This document shows, in pieces, positions 1-4,795 of a stretch of DNA of 5,792 nucleotides (within the stretch, counting starts at the first letter, position 1; each line of letters begins with the position of its first letter). This DNA is from Propionibacteriaceae bacterium. Lineage in GTDB: Bacteria > Actinomycetota > Actinomycetes > Propionibacteriales > Propionibacteriaceae. Below the pieces are notes generated by a model, which worked only from the letters and a program-made list of their open reading frames with translations, was not told the DNA's origin and ran no database searches. The position numbers and the translations under genes were made by a program. The stretch spans positions 1-5,792 of the forward strand of contig JAISGZ010000117.1 in assembly GCA_031262845.1 (NCBI GenBank), read 5' to 3'.

Positions 1-402
1 ACGCGTTTTTTGGCTTGCTCTCACGAGCAGGCGGTGATTGTCGGTGAAGGTGTTGACGAGGTCGTTGATATCTCGCAGTGACGAGGAGCGTCGGCCACCG
101 AAACGACGACGATCGTGCAGTGCTGCGTGGAGCAGGTCTTCGACTCTCAGTTGTTGGCCGATGGCCGGAGATAAGGCGTTGCCAAGTGCTTGCGGCGTAT
201 GGATAAAGTCTTCGTCTCTCGGTGGCGGATCGGAGGCCGGAGATGGAACGTTGCCAAGTGGGTTCGGCGGGTGAATGAAATCGTCTTCGCTCAGTTGCGG
301 GCCCGAAGACGGAGATAAAGCGTCGCCAGACTCTTGCGGCGTAGGAATGAAATCTTCGCCATCAGACTGTGGTGTCGTTCTGCCTGTGATTGGTTCAGTC
401 AT
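1..402 (-). CDS. Partial repeat-containing protein overlapping the KAP NTPase gene; possible KAP C-terminal segment
   Basis: The frame stays open for 134 codons from ATG 402-400 to base 1, so the 3' end lies outside the window. An ATG directly before it (405-403) is an alternative start, and an in-frame TGA at 408-406 rules out any start further upstream. The start overlaps the KAP stop (397-395) by 8 bases, which suggests translational coupling; I see no good ribosome binding site. Residues 14-85 are three 24-residue repeats, each beginning with an (E/D)DFI(H/P) block followed by PQ/PN, LG(N/D) and SP. A fourth copy is cut after VEDLLH. An Arg-rich stretch (98-106) follows, then a predicted helix containing LRDINDLVNTF (about 111-121). 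That helix resembles the N-P-R-x-(I/V)-K-R-F-x-N helix near the end of KAP domains. The codon pattern and repeats preserved in this frame argue that it is coding. Function is unknown; the KAP link is an inference. Confidence 0.72.
   Translation of the reverse strand, partial: MTEPITGRTTPQSDGEDFIPTPQESGDALSPSSGPQLSEDDFIHPPNPLGNVPSPASDPPPRDEDFIHTPQALGNALSPAIGQQLRVEDLLHAALHDRRRFGGRRSSSLRDINDLVNTFTDNHRLLVRASQKTR
148..363 (-). repeat. 72-bp tandem repeat, three copies, in the partial ORF
   Basis: Three consecutive units of 72 bases lie at about 363-292, 291-220 and 219-148, each encoding 24 residues. Conserved core positions are D/E-D-F-I-(H/P)-x-P-(Q/N), then L/S-G-(N/D) and S-P. The outer two copies resemble each other more closely than either resembles the middle one, which is richer in proline. 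A fourth copy decays after about 20 bases (147-127). The repeat is visible in the DNA as well as in the protein, which suggests fairly recent duplication. The unit length keeps the frame, so copy-number changes would not break the protein. Confidence 0.85.
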
Positions 403-1990
403 CATTCACACAATCCGGGAAGTCTGCCGATGCTTCAGGTTTGGAGTCAACCACGGAATCTGCCTGAGCCATCGGCATCTGCGCTTTCCGTAAAACGTCC
501 TCCAATTCGGAGTCAACCTCCGAATCTGCCTCAGCCATCGGCATCTGCGCTTCCGGTGAGACGGCTTCTAATGCGGAATCAACCACTGGATTTGCTTCGA
601 CCATTGGTATCTGCATTTCTGAGAAGATAATCTCATCGGCCTCAACCATCGGTATCTGCGCCTCCGGAAAGACTTCCTTCAAAACCTCCTTCGCGGTCAT
701 CGGCGCCCCGTCCTGTGATTGATAATCCTGGGAACGGAAATTCTGAGCCAGCACTGCTTCCAAATATGCCCGATATTCCTGGTCACCGAGCGGTGGCAGA
801 CGGCGGCGGAAGGTTATCAACTTCGTTAGGAAGAGTTCTGCTTGTTCAGCCGCCCATTGATCTCGACTGTCTTTCTTGACCGAACTGTTACCGGCTTGAT
901 TGAACGGACTTCCATTGGCTCGATCGTCTGGACTGTCCCCGAATTGATCGACCGAACCGACACTAATTCGACCTGTTGAACTAATAGCCGTTGAGTCCGA
1001 GGCACCACTTCTCAGGTCAAGCAAGCGACGGTACCGCTGCTTTAGCGCCCGGCGGAGAACATCTTCGTCAGCCGCCAACACGATGACACAACCCTCGACG
1101 TCCAAGAACAGCTTGATCTTCTCCAACAGATCGGTCATGACGTCGGGATCACAGCGGTCGAGGTTATCGAGGAAAAAGACCAAAGGCAGGGTTGTGACGA
1201 TTTCTTTGATTTCGTCCGAAAACTTCCCTTGAGCGGTTTGCGTGATAACAAACTTTTCGTCGAGATCTTCTCGTTTCCGGATTTTTTGCAGCTTGGCAAT
1301 GACTTGCTGAAAAGTCTTCTTCAACCGGCTCTGTTCTTGCTGGGCCTGCGACCGCCGCTGGTCCAAGGCCTTGACATCTTGCCCCAGGGCGACGGGCGCC
1401 CCCGCCACATCCCAGCCACGTTGCCCGCTGGCAGCGTCAGCCGGTTGGGAGGCTTTCACGGTCACCGAACCCAAGGCCGCAAACACATTGGCCACCAGCC
1501 AACGGACCGAATTCCGCGTCACCCCGGGCACATGGGCCCTCAACCACTCAAACAAGCGCCACCCTGTCGGCAAGTGTTCGCGGTGTTCCTCCTGAACGGC
1601 TTGGAGCATCCCCACCACTGGACTGACATCCTGGTGATGTTCCCAGAGGTCAAATTCGACTGTCAGAAATCCCTGGTGTTTCAGCTCACTCCGCACCCGC
1701 TGCATCAACCACGACTTACCGGTTCCCCAATCGCCAAACAAACCGTACGAAAACGGCACCTTGGGCCTTTGTTGGCTGGATTCGACGATGGTGCTGACGA
1801 CGTGATCGACCAGCCAGGATCGCTTTAAATAATCCTCACCCTCGAGGTCGTGGGCGATGAACCCGTAGCCCGGACACGGAACCTCCGCCTCAACCGTGGG
1901 GACAGCAGGCGAATTGGCTGGCAGAAGAGATTGCGGCTCGGCCGGCGTCACGGCACCGGACTTTGCCGAGGTTTCCGTTGTCATCACCAT
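395..1990 (-). CDS. KAP-family P-loop NTPase with repeat insertions
   Basis: About 531 residues, predicted ATPase of the KAP superfamily (relatives PifA and Kidins220). Visible motifs are Walker A GDWGTGKS (86-93) and the LWEHHQD segment (115-121), matching the family's NAW-x-(Y/H)-(E/Q) block. Walker B is LVFFLD followed by NLDRC (270-280), then EKIKLFLDVEGCVIVLAADE (290-309) and ELFLTKLITFRRRLPPL (385-401). A moderately hydrophobic stretch (about 162-178) sits where many KAP proteins carry membrane helices, but it is weak. Residues 205-240 look like a coiled coil. Two low-complexity parts are unusual: 8-residue repeats (about 338-376) and a 22-residue C-terminal repeat (443-523). The usual C-terminal part of the domain is absent here and may lie in the overlapping downstream ORF. 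Start: codons GTG-ATG-GTG-ATG lie in a row (1993-1982). ATG 1990 sits 5 bases from GGAAGG, so I chose it. KAP genes are sporadic and often plasmid-borne or broken; substrate unknown. Confidence 0.92.
   Translation of the reverse strand: MVMTTETSAKSGAVTPAEPQSLLPANSPAVPTVEAEVPCPGYGFIAHDLEGEDYLKRSWLVDHVVSTIVESSQQRPKVPFSYGLFGDWGTGKSWLMQRVRSELKHQGFLTVEFDLWEHHQDVSPVVGMLQAVQEEHREHLPTGWRLFEWLRAHVPGVTRNSVRWLVANVFAALGSVTVKASQPADAASGQRGWDVAGAPVALGQDVKALDQRRSQAQQEQSRLKKTFQQVIAKLQKIRKREDLDEKFVITQTAQGKFSDEIKEIVTTLPLVFFLDNLDRCDPDVMTDLLEKIKLFLDVEGCVIVLAADEDVLRRALKQRYRRLLDLRSGASDSTAISSTGRISVGSVDQFGDSPDDRANGSPFNQAGNSSVKKDSRDQWAAEQAELFLTKLITFRRRLPPLGDQEYRAYLEAVLAQNFRSQDYQSQDGAPMTAKEVLKEVFPEAQIPMVEADEIIFSEMQIPMVEANPVVDSALEAVSPEAQMPMAEADSEVDSELEDVLRKAQMPMAQADSVVDSKPEASADFPDCVNDD
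422..664 (-). repeat. 66-bp tandem repeat at the KAP C-terminus
   Basis: Four copies of a block (E/K)-(A/M)-Q-(I/M)-P-M-(V/A)-(E/Q)-A-(D/N) are visible. The plus-strand core cat(c/t)gg(c/t)atctgc begins at 470, 536, 602 and 647. The first three steps are exactly 66 bases (22 residues) apart. The last step is 45 bases because the copy nearest the NTPase domain lacks 7 residues. The second part of each full unit carries VDS and further acidic residues. The array forms an acidic, probably disordered tail ending just before the KAP stop codon. Confidence 0.87.
861..980 (-). repeat. 24-bp degenerate tandem repeat inside the KAP NTPase domain
   Basis: Minus-strand units start at 956, 932, 908 and 884, spaced exactly 24 bases. 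They share a T(T/C)C-x-G-T-C-(G/A)-A-T-C-A-A-type beginning and a G/A-rich end close to GGxACAG. A more degenerate fifth unit fits 980-957. The encoded 8-residue units read roughly S-(V/P)-x-x-Q-(F/A)-G-(D/N). They sit between the helix after Walker B and the FLTKLITFRRRLPPL segment, a place where KAP domains normally continue without such a spacer. Probably a surface loop expanded by slippage. Confidence 0.68.
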
Positions 1991-2098
1991 CACCGCCTTC
2001 CAACGCCCCCCATTGGGCGCGCTACGCTCCAGCCGGTTGAATGCCCCTCATCCTAAAACCAAACAACCCTGCACCCGAATTAGTGATGAACAGCCGCA
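1991..2098 (-). other. Short intergenic gap between the VTT-like and KAP genes
   Basis: The gap of about 108 bases separates two genes on the same strand. It holds the KAP ribosome binding site. The only candidate -10 is a TAGGAT-like hexamer near 2050 on the minus strand, with a poor TTCGGG -35 18 bases upstream. I found no convincing terminator hairpin. Co-transcription with the upstream VTT-like gene is possible, but the gap is wide enough for a separate promoter. Confidence 0.35.
1996..2001 (-). promoter_or_regulatory. Ribosome binding site of the KAP gene
   Basis: The minus strand reads GGAAGG here. It lies 2 bases from GTG 1993, 5 from ATG 1990, 8 from GTG 1987 and 11 from ATG 1984. 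All four codons are in the same frame. The spacing favours 1990 or 1987 and argues against 1993. Confidence 0.65.
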
Positions 2099-3124
2099 TC
2101 AACCCCGGGCAGCCGCCTTACGACTCTCCCGCCGCCAGTAGACGACGATCGTGCCGACCAAAATCGCCAGCGTGATCCACAACAAATAGCGGGCGATCAG
2201 ATCAACGATCTTGACGACCGGTTCACCGATCCACCAGCCGAGCGCCAGGTAGGCCGCTTGCAGAACCACGGAACTGAGCAGCACGGGGATGAGAAAGCGA
2301 CTCAACCGGATCCCGGCGGCGCCGATGGCGGCGAATACGATCGCCATTGGGAACGGCAGGGGTAGGAAGGTCAACACCACAGCCAGGGGCCAGAACTTCT
2401 GGGTGATGGCGACCGCCCGGTTGGCCCGGCGGCGGGCCCGCTCGGTCTGACCGGCCCACAATTCGATGATGCCGTCACCCCAGAGCCGGCCGGCCCACCA
2501 ATAAACCCAGGAAAATTTGACCAGGGACACGGCCGCCACCAGCCAAATCGTGACGACAAACCACCACGGGTCACCGTCCACCCGAGCAAACGCGCCGGTT
2601 GCCACGACCGAACTGCGGCCACCCGTGATAGCGGCGGCCGCGGCCGGCGACCAGGTGATGAGCGTGGGCCGGAAGATCATAACCAGAACCGAGTAGACAG
2701 CGATCACCATGATGCCGCCCCAGCAGGCGATATCGGCCTTGGTCGGCGGCCGCGTCCAGGGTAAGCCCGGTTGTTCGTACCACGGCTTTTCCTCCTCGTC
2801 AGCGGCCGTCGCAGAATCCGACTGATCGGGTGAAACCACCACGTCCGCGCCAGCTGATTCAGTCACCGACTGATCGGGTGGAACCACCTTAGGCACGTCA
2901 GAAGGGCTGCCCGTTGACACATCAGTTGAGGTCACATCGACCAGGATTGGAGAATCAGGAGAATCAACCGCCGCCTCAGCCACCGACTCCGGCTCAGCCA
3001 CAATGTCAGTAGTGTCAGTTGGGGGACTGAGCGGACTGGTCGGCGACTCGGACGGACTCAACGGCTCCGTCTCAGACGGTGTCACCAGCCCGTCTGACGG
3101 TTGCTCAGCGTTGTCTTCGCCCAT
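2099..3124 (-). CDS. VTT/DedA-like membrane protein with long acidic N-terminal tail
   Basis: About 341 residues. Residues 1-115 are a Pro/Ser/Thr/Asp/Glu-rich, probably disordered tail. Five hydrophobic segments follow: about 131-151, 187-210, 244-267, 276-299 and 308-330. An Arg-rich loop (ERARRRANRA, 228-237) precedes the third. The stretch FWPLAVVLTFLPLPFPMAIVFAAIGAAGIRLSRFL resembles the core of VTT (SNARE-associated/DedA) proteins, where a re-entrant loop with Pro and Gly precedes an (M/I)-xx-xRF motif. The conserved Arg of the classical DedA A-R-F-x-P-G motif is absent: this protein has L-T-F-L-P-L. Lipid or ion transport is known for some relatives, but I cannot assign a substrate. 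Start: ATG 3124 follows GGTGA at a 6-base gap. GTG 3133 and TTG 3154 are in frame, but the TTG has GGAG only 1 base away. First gene on the minus strand, divergent from the ABC ATPase. Confidence 0.84.
   Translation of the reverse strand: MGEDNAEQPSDGLVTPSETEPLSPSESPTSPLSPPTDTTDIVAEPESVAEAAVDSPDSPILVDVTSTDVSTGSPSDVPKVVPPDQSVTESAGADVVVSPDQSDSATAADEEEKPWYEQPGLPWTRPPTKADIACWGGIMVIAVYSVLVMIFRPTLITWSPAAAAAITGGRSSVVATGAFARVDGDPWWFVVTIWLVAAVSLVKFSWVYWWAGRLWGDGIIELWAGQTERARRRANRAVAITQKFWPLAVVLTFLPLPFPMAIVFAAIGAAGIRLSRFLIPVLLSSVVLQAAYLALGWWIGEPVVKIVDLIARYLLWITLAILVGTIVVYWRRESRKAAARG
2818..2888 (-). repeat. Two-copy 23-bp repeat in the tail of the VTT-like protein
   Basis: The plus strand reads CCGACTGATCGGGTG followed by (A/G)AACCACC at 2818-2840 and again at 2866-2888, with one mismatch and a 48-base period. 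On the coding strand it encodes two V-V-(P/S)-P-D-Q-S blocks (residues about 80-86 and 96-102), 16 residues apart in the disordered tail. Each copy contains the short inverted element CGATCAG/CTGATCG only in part, so I read it as a coding duplication rather than an operator. Confidence 0.65.
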
Positions 3125-3208
3125 GGTGTTCACCGTACCGGGTTCGACGGTCAAACTCCGGGTTCAGCCGCTGCCGACCCGCAATTGGCTGACTTCACCT
3201 GACGAATT

Positions 3209-3222
3209 GGTCAGACGTGACC
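3209..3222. promoter_or_regulatory. Inverted repeat GGTCA-N4-TGACC, candidate operator
   Basis: Perfect 5-bp arms GGTCA and TGACC flank GACG. The element touches the A/T-rich -10-like boxes, where a repressor could block either promoter. Its left part, TGGTCAGACG, also resembles the T-N-G-T-N3-A-C core of FadR-type GntR operators. A GTCA-N4-TGAC element with the same spacing lies in front of the DUF4032 gene (4751-4762). No regulator gene is visible. Confidence 0.35.
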
Positions 3223-3452
3223 GATATAACGCGGATATAACTTGGACGAAAAACGACCCACCCATGAGCGTCCTAACCCCGATCCCACGAAATCTGTCAC
3301 CCAGCGAAATCACGCCGACCGGTGCCCCGGCGATGGTTAATCACCAAACCCCCGGACCCTCATCACCGGTCCCCCAAGGCGATATGGAAAACTGACTGTC
3401 ACGGAGCCCACCCGCAACAGCAACCGGACTCCGACCTACCACCATGGATCGT

Positions 3453-3469
3453 CGGGCACGTGCCGCCCG
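3453..3469 (+). promoter_or_regulatory. Small hairpin/palindrome directly before the ABC ATPase ribosome binding site
   Basis: CGGGC (3453-3457) and GCCCG (3465-3469) can pair around a 7-base loop. The same bases contain the perfect 10-bp palindrome GGCACGTGCC (3455-3464). The stem ends one base before the Shine-Dalgarno sequence GGAAAGG. It could be a protein-binding site on DNA or a structure affecting ribosome access. G/C-rich DNA gives short stems by chance. Confidence 0.3.
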
Positions 3470-3470
3470 T

Positions 3471-3477
3471 GGAAAGG
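3471..3477 (+). promoter_or_regulatory. Ribosome binding site of the ABC ATPase gene
   Basis: GGAAAGG lies 9 bases before ATG 3487. This fixes the start, because the same frame is open back to 3322 but the extra 55 residues have no similarity to the family and no ribosome binding site. Confidence 0.8.
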
Positions 3478-3486
3478 TGCCGAACA

Positions 3487-4584
3487 ATGGCAACTGTGAC
3501 TTACAAAGACGCCACCCGAATTTATCCCGGCTCGGAAATTCCGGCCGTCAACCGCTTGAATCTCAGTATCGAAGACAGTGAATTCATGGTCCTCGTGGGC
3601 CCCTCCGGGAGCGGTAAATCGACGGCTTTACGGATGTTGGCTGGACTTGAAGACATCAATGCGGGGGCAGTTTTTATCGGTGACCGTGACGTCACGAATC
3701 TCCCGCCCAAAGAGCGTGATATCGCTATGGTTTTCCAGAATTACGCGCTTTACCCCCACATGACCGTGGCTGACAATATGGGTTTTGCCCTGAAAATGCA
3801 GAACGTGCCGAAAGCCGACCGCCAGCAACGGGTCCTCGAAGCCGCCAAGTTGCTCGGCTTGGAAGATTTCCTCAACCGAAAGCCGAAGGCCCTGTCCGGC
3901 GGTCAGCGGCAACGGGTTGCCATGGGCCGGGCGATCGTCCGCAAACCCAAGGTTTTCTTGATGGACGAACCACTGTCGAACCTCGACGCCAAACTCCGGG
4001 TCGCGACCCGGACCCAAATCGCTTCCCTCCAGCAACGGCTCGGCGTGACCACGGTCTACGTCACCCACGACCAGGTCGAGGCGATGACGATGGGCCACCG
4101 GGTGGCGGTCATGAAAGACGGCACCCTGCAACAGGTCGACTCGCCGCTGGTGCTCTATGACAAGCCCGTCAACCTCTTCGTGGCCGGTTTCATCGGCTCC
4201 CCGGCGATGAACCTGATCGAAGGCCCAGTGGTTGACGGCGGCGTTCAAATCGGCGATTACGTGGTCCCGGTGGCGCGTGACATTTTGGCCAAGGCCGAGG
4301 GCGAGACGGCCCTGACGATCGGCATCCGGCCGGAAGCTTTCGAGGTCGCCGATCAAGGGATCGCCGTCAACGTGGCGATGGTCGAAGAACTCGGCGCCGA
4401 CACCTATCTCTATGGTGCCTTGGCGGGAGCGCCGGCGGCCGCCGAAGACCAGATCGAAGCCAACCAGATCGTCGCCCGGACGTCCGGCCGCCATCGCGAA
4501 TTGGCTGGTCAAGCCGTCCGCTTGGAAGCCGATCCGACCCAGGTTCACGTCTTCTCACAGCAGACTCAAGAGCGTCTGTCCTAG
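3487..4584 (+). CDS. ugpC: Sugar ABC transporter ATP-binding protein, UgpC/MsiK/MsmX family
   Basis: 365 residues, the normal length for this family. It hydrolyses ATP at the inner face of the membrane to drive carbohydrate import. Motifs in order: A-loop Tyr13, Walker A GPSGSGKST (38-46), Q-loop Gln84 in MVFQNYALYPHMTV, signature LSGGQ (136-140), Walker B VFLMDE (156-161), D-loop SNLD (164-167) and switch His194. From about residue 240 there is the C-terminal regulatory (MOI/TOBE-type) domain, announced by GFIGSPAMNLIEGPV and including IGIRPE. No permease or binding-protein gene is in the window. That is the arrangement known for shared ATPases such as Streptomyces MsiK, so one subunit may energise several importers. 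The symbol is the broad family label and not proof of glycerol-phosphate transport. A strong ribosome binding site precedes it and a strong hairpin terminator follows 13 bases after the stop. Nothing is missing or truncated. Confidence 0.97.
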   Translation: MATVTYKDATRIYPGSEIPAVNRLNLSIEDSEFMVLVGPSGSGKSTALRMLAGLEDINAGAVFIGDRDVTNLPPKERDIAMVFQNYALYPHMTVADNMGFALKMQNVPKADRQQRVLEAAKLLGLEDFLNRKPKALSGGQRQRVAMGRAIVRKPKVFLMDEPLSNLDAKLRVATRTQIASLQQRLGVTTVYVTHDQVEAMTMGHRVAVMKDGTLQQVDSPLVLYDKPVNLFVAGFIGSPAMNLIEGPVVDGGVQIGDYVVPVARDILAKAEGETALTIGIRPEAFEVADQGIAVNVAMVEELGADTYLYGALAGAPAAAEDQIEANQIVARTSGRHRELAGQAVRLEADPTQVHVFSQQTQERLS

Positions 4585-4596
4585 TCGTCGTCTTTT

Positions 4597-4638
4597 GCTC
4601 ACCCTGACCTGACCTCACGGATTCAGTTCAGGGTGAGT
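4597..4638 (+). terminator. Hairpin transcription terminator after the ABC ATPase gene
   Basis: CTCACCCTGA (4598-4607) pairs perfectly with TCAGGGTGAG (4628-4637). After a single C/T mismatch, CTGA (4609-4612) pairs with TCAG (4623-4626), leaving a 10-base loop. The total is 14 base pairs, plus a possible G-T pair at the base. No U-tract follows, which is common for actinobacterial terminators. The stem is symmetric, so it could also act on the minus strand, but no gene enters it from that side here. Confidence 0.75.
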
Positions 4639-4689
4639 GATTACAGCCGACCGTGACAACGTGTCCAGCGTGACGGACCGAAGTGAATC

Positions 4690-4705
4690 AAACCGACGTC
4701 AGTTT
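4690..4705. promoter_or_regulatory. Near-perfect 16-bp palindrome, candidate operator
   Basis: AAACCGACGTCAGTTT is palindromic at 7 of 8 position pairs, centred on GACGTC. It lies about 90 bases before the DUF4032 start codon and after the terminator, where an operator or activator site is expected. I could not place a convincing -10/-35 pair around it. The only weak -10 candidate is near TAGATG at 4731. Confidence 0.4.
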
Positions 4706-4744
4706 CGCTGGGAGTCTGGCATCGGCCCAATAGATGGATGGTTT

Positions 4745-4769
4745 CGACTAGTCAACGCTGACTTAGTCG
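4745..4769 (+). promoter_or_regulatory. Stable hairpin in the leader of the DUF4032 gene
   Basis: CGACTAGTCA (4745-4754) pairs with TGAC (4759-4762) and TAGTCG (4764-4769), with one bulged T at 4763 and the tetraloop ACGC. The 10-bp stem ends 26 bases before GTG 4796. It may be an operator on DNA, since the inner part is GTCA-N4-TGAC as at 3210-3221. If transcription begins upstream, it would be a leader RNA hairpin. It has no U-tract, so a terminator role is unlikely. Confidence 0.5.
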
Positions 4770-4795
4770 CCTTGAACCAGATGGGACAATGACCC

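Larger units (their letters stand above)
3125..3486. promoter_or_regulatory. Divergent intergenic region between VTT-like and ABC ATPase genes
   Basis: This region of about 360 bases carries no convincing gene. It must contain promoters for both directions. The most promoter-like part is 3207-3241: TTGGTC (3207-3212), then two copies of ATATAAC (3224-3230 and 3235-3241) 11 bases apart, which read TTATAT on the other strand. The distances to recognisable -35 boxes are not canonical on either strand, so I do not assign start sites. A 43-codon frame from ATG 3264 to 3395 lacks a ribosome binding site and resembles nothing I know. Confidence 0.4.

Noticed and set aside
395..408. Programmed +1 frameshift joining KAP and the partial ORF at GAC-TGA
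   Set aside because: No slippery codon or upstream stimulatory Shine-Dalgarno sequence is visible. The ATG-ATG overlap explains expression of the second frame more simply. A frameshift mutation remains possible and is listed as such.
1229..1828. A 199-codon plus-strand open frame opposite the KAP gene
   Set aside because: It mirrors the KAP coding sequence including Walker A and B regions. The composition is that of a shadow frame.
3334..3346. TGGTTAATCACCA as an operator
   Set aside because: It is an odd-length palindrome with one mismatched pair and no nearby promoter element, so I judged it too weak to list.
3003..3395. A plus-strand open frame of 130 codons, including a 43-codon frame from ATG 3264
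   Set aside because: The first part is antisense to the VTT-like tail, and the intergenic part lacks a ribosome binding site and recognisable similarity.
3322..3486. Upstream extension of the ABC ATPase
   Set aside because: The frame is open, but the added 55 residues are unlike the family and the strong GGAAAGG site marks ATG 3487.
3684..3696. GTGACGTCAC palindrome
   Set aside because: It lies inside conserved ABC ATPase coding sequence (RDVTN) and is explained by the codons.
3628..4548. A 306-codon minus-strand open frame opposite the ABC ATPase
   Set aside because: It lies wholly antisense to a gene with every ABC motif, is rich in His/Arg/Asp as expected of a G+C-rich shadow frame, and has no family resemblance or ribosome binding site.
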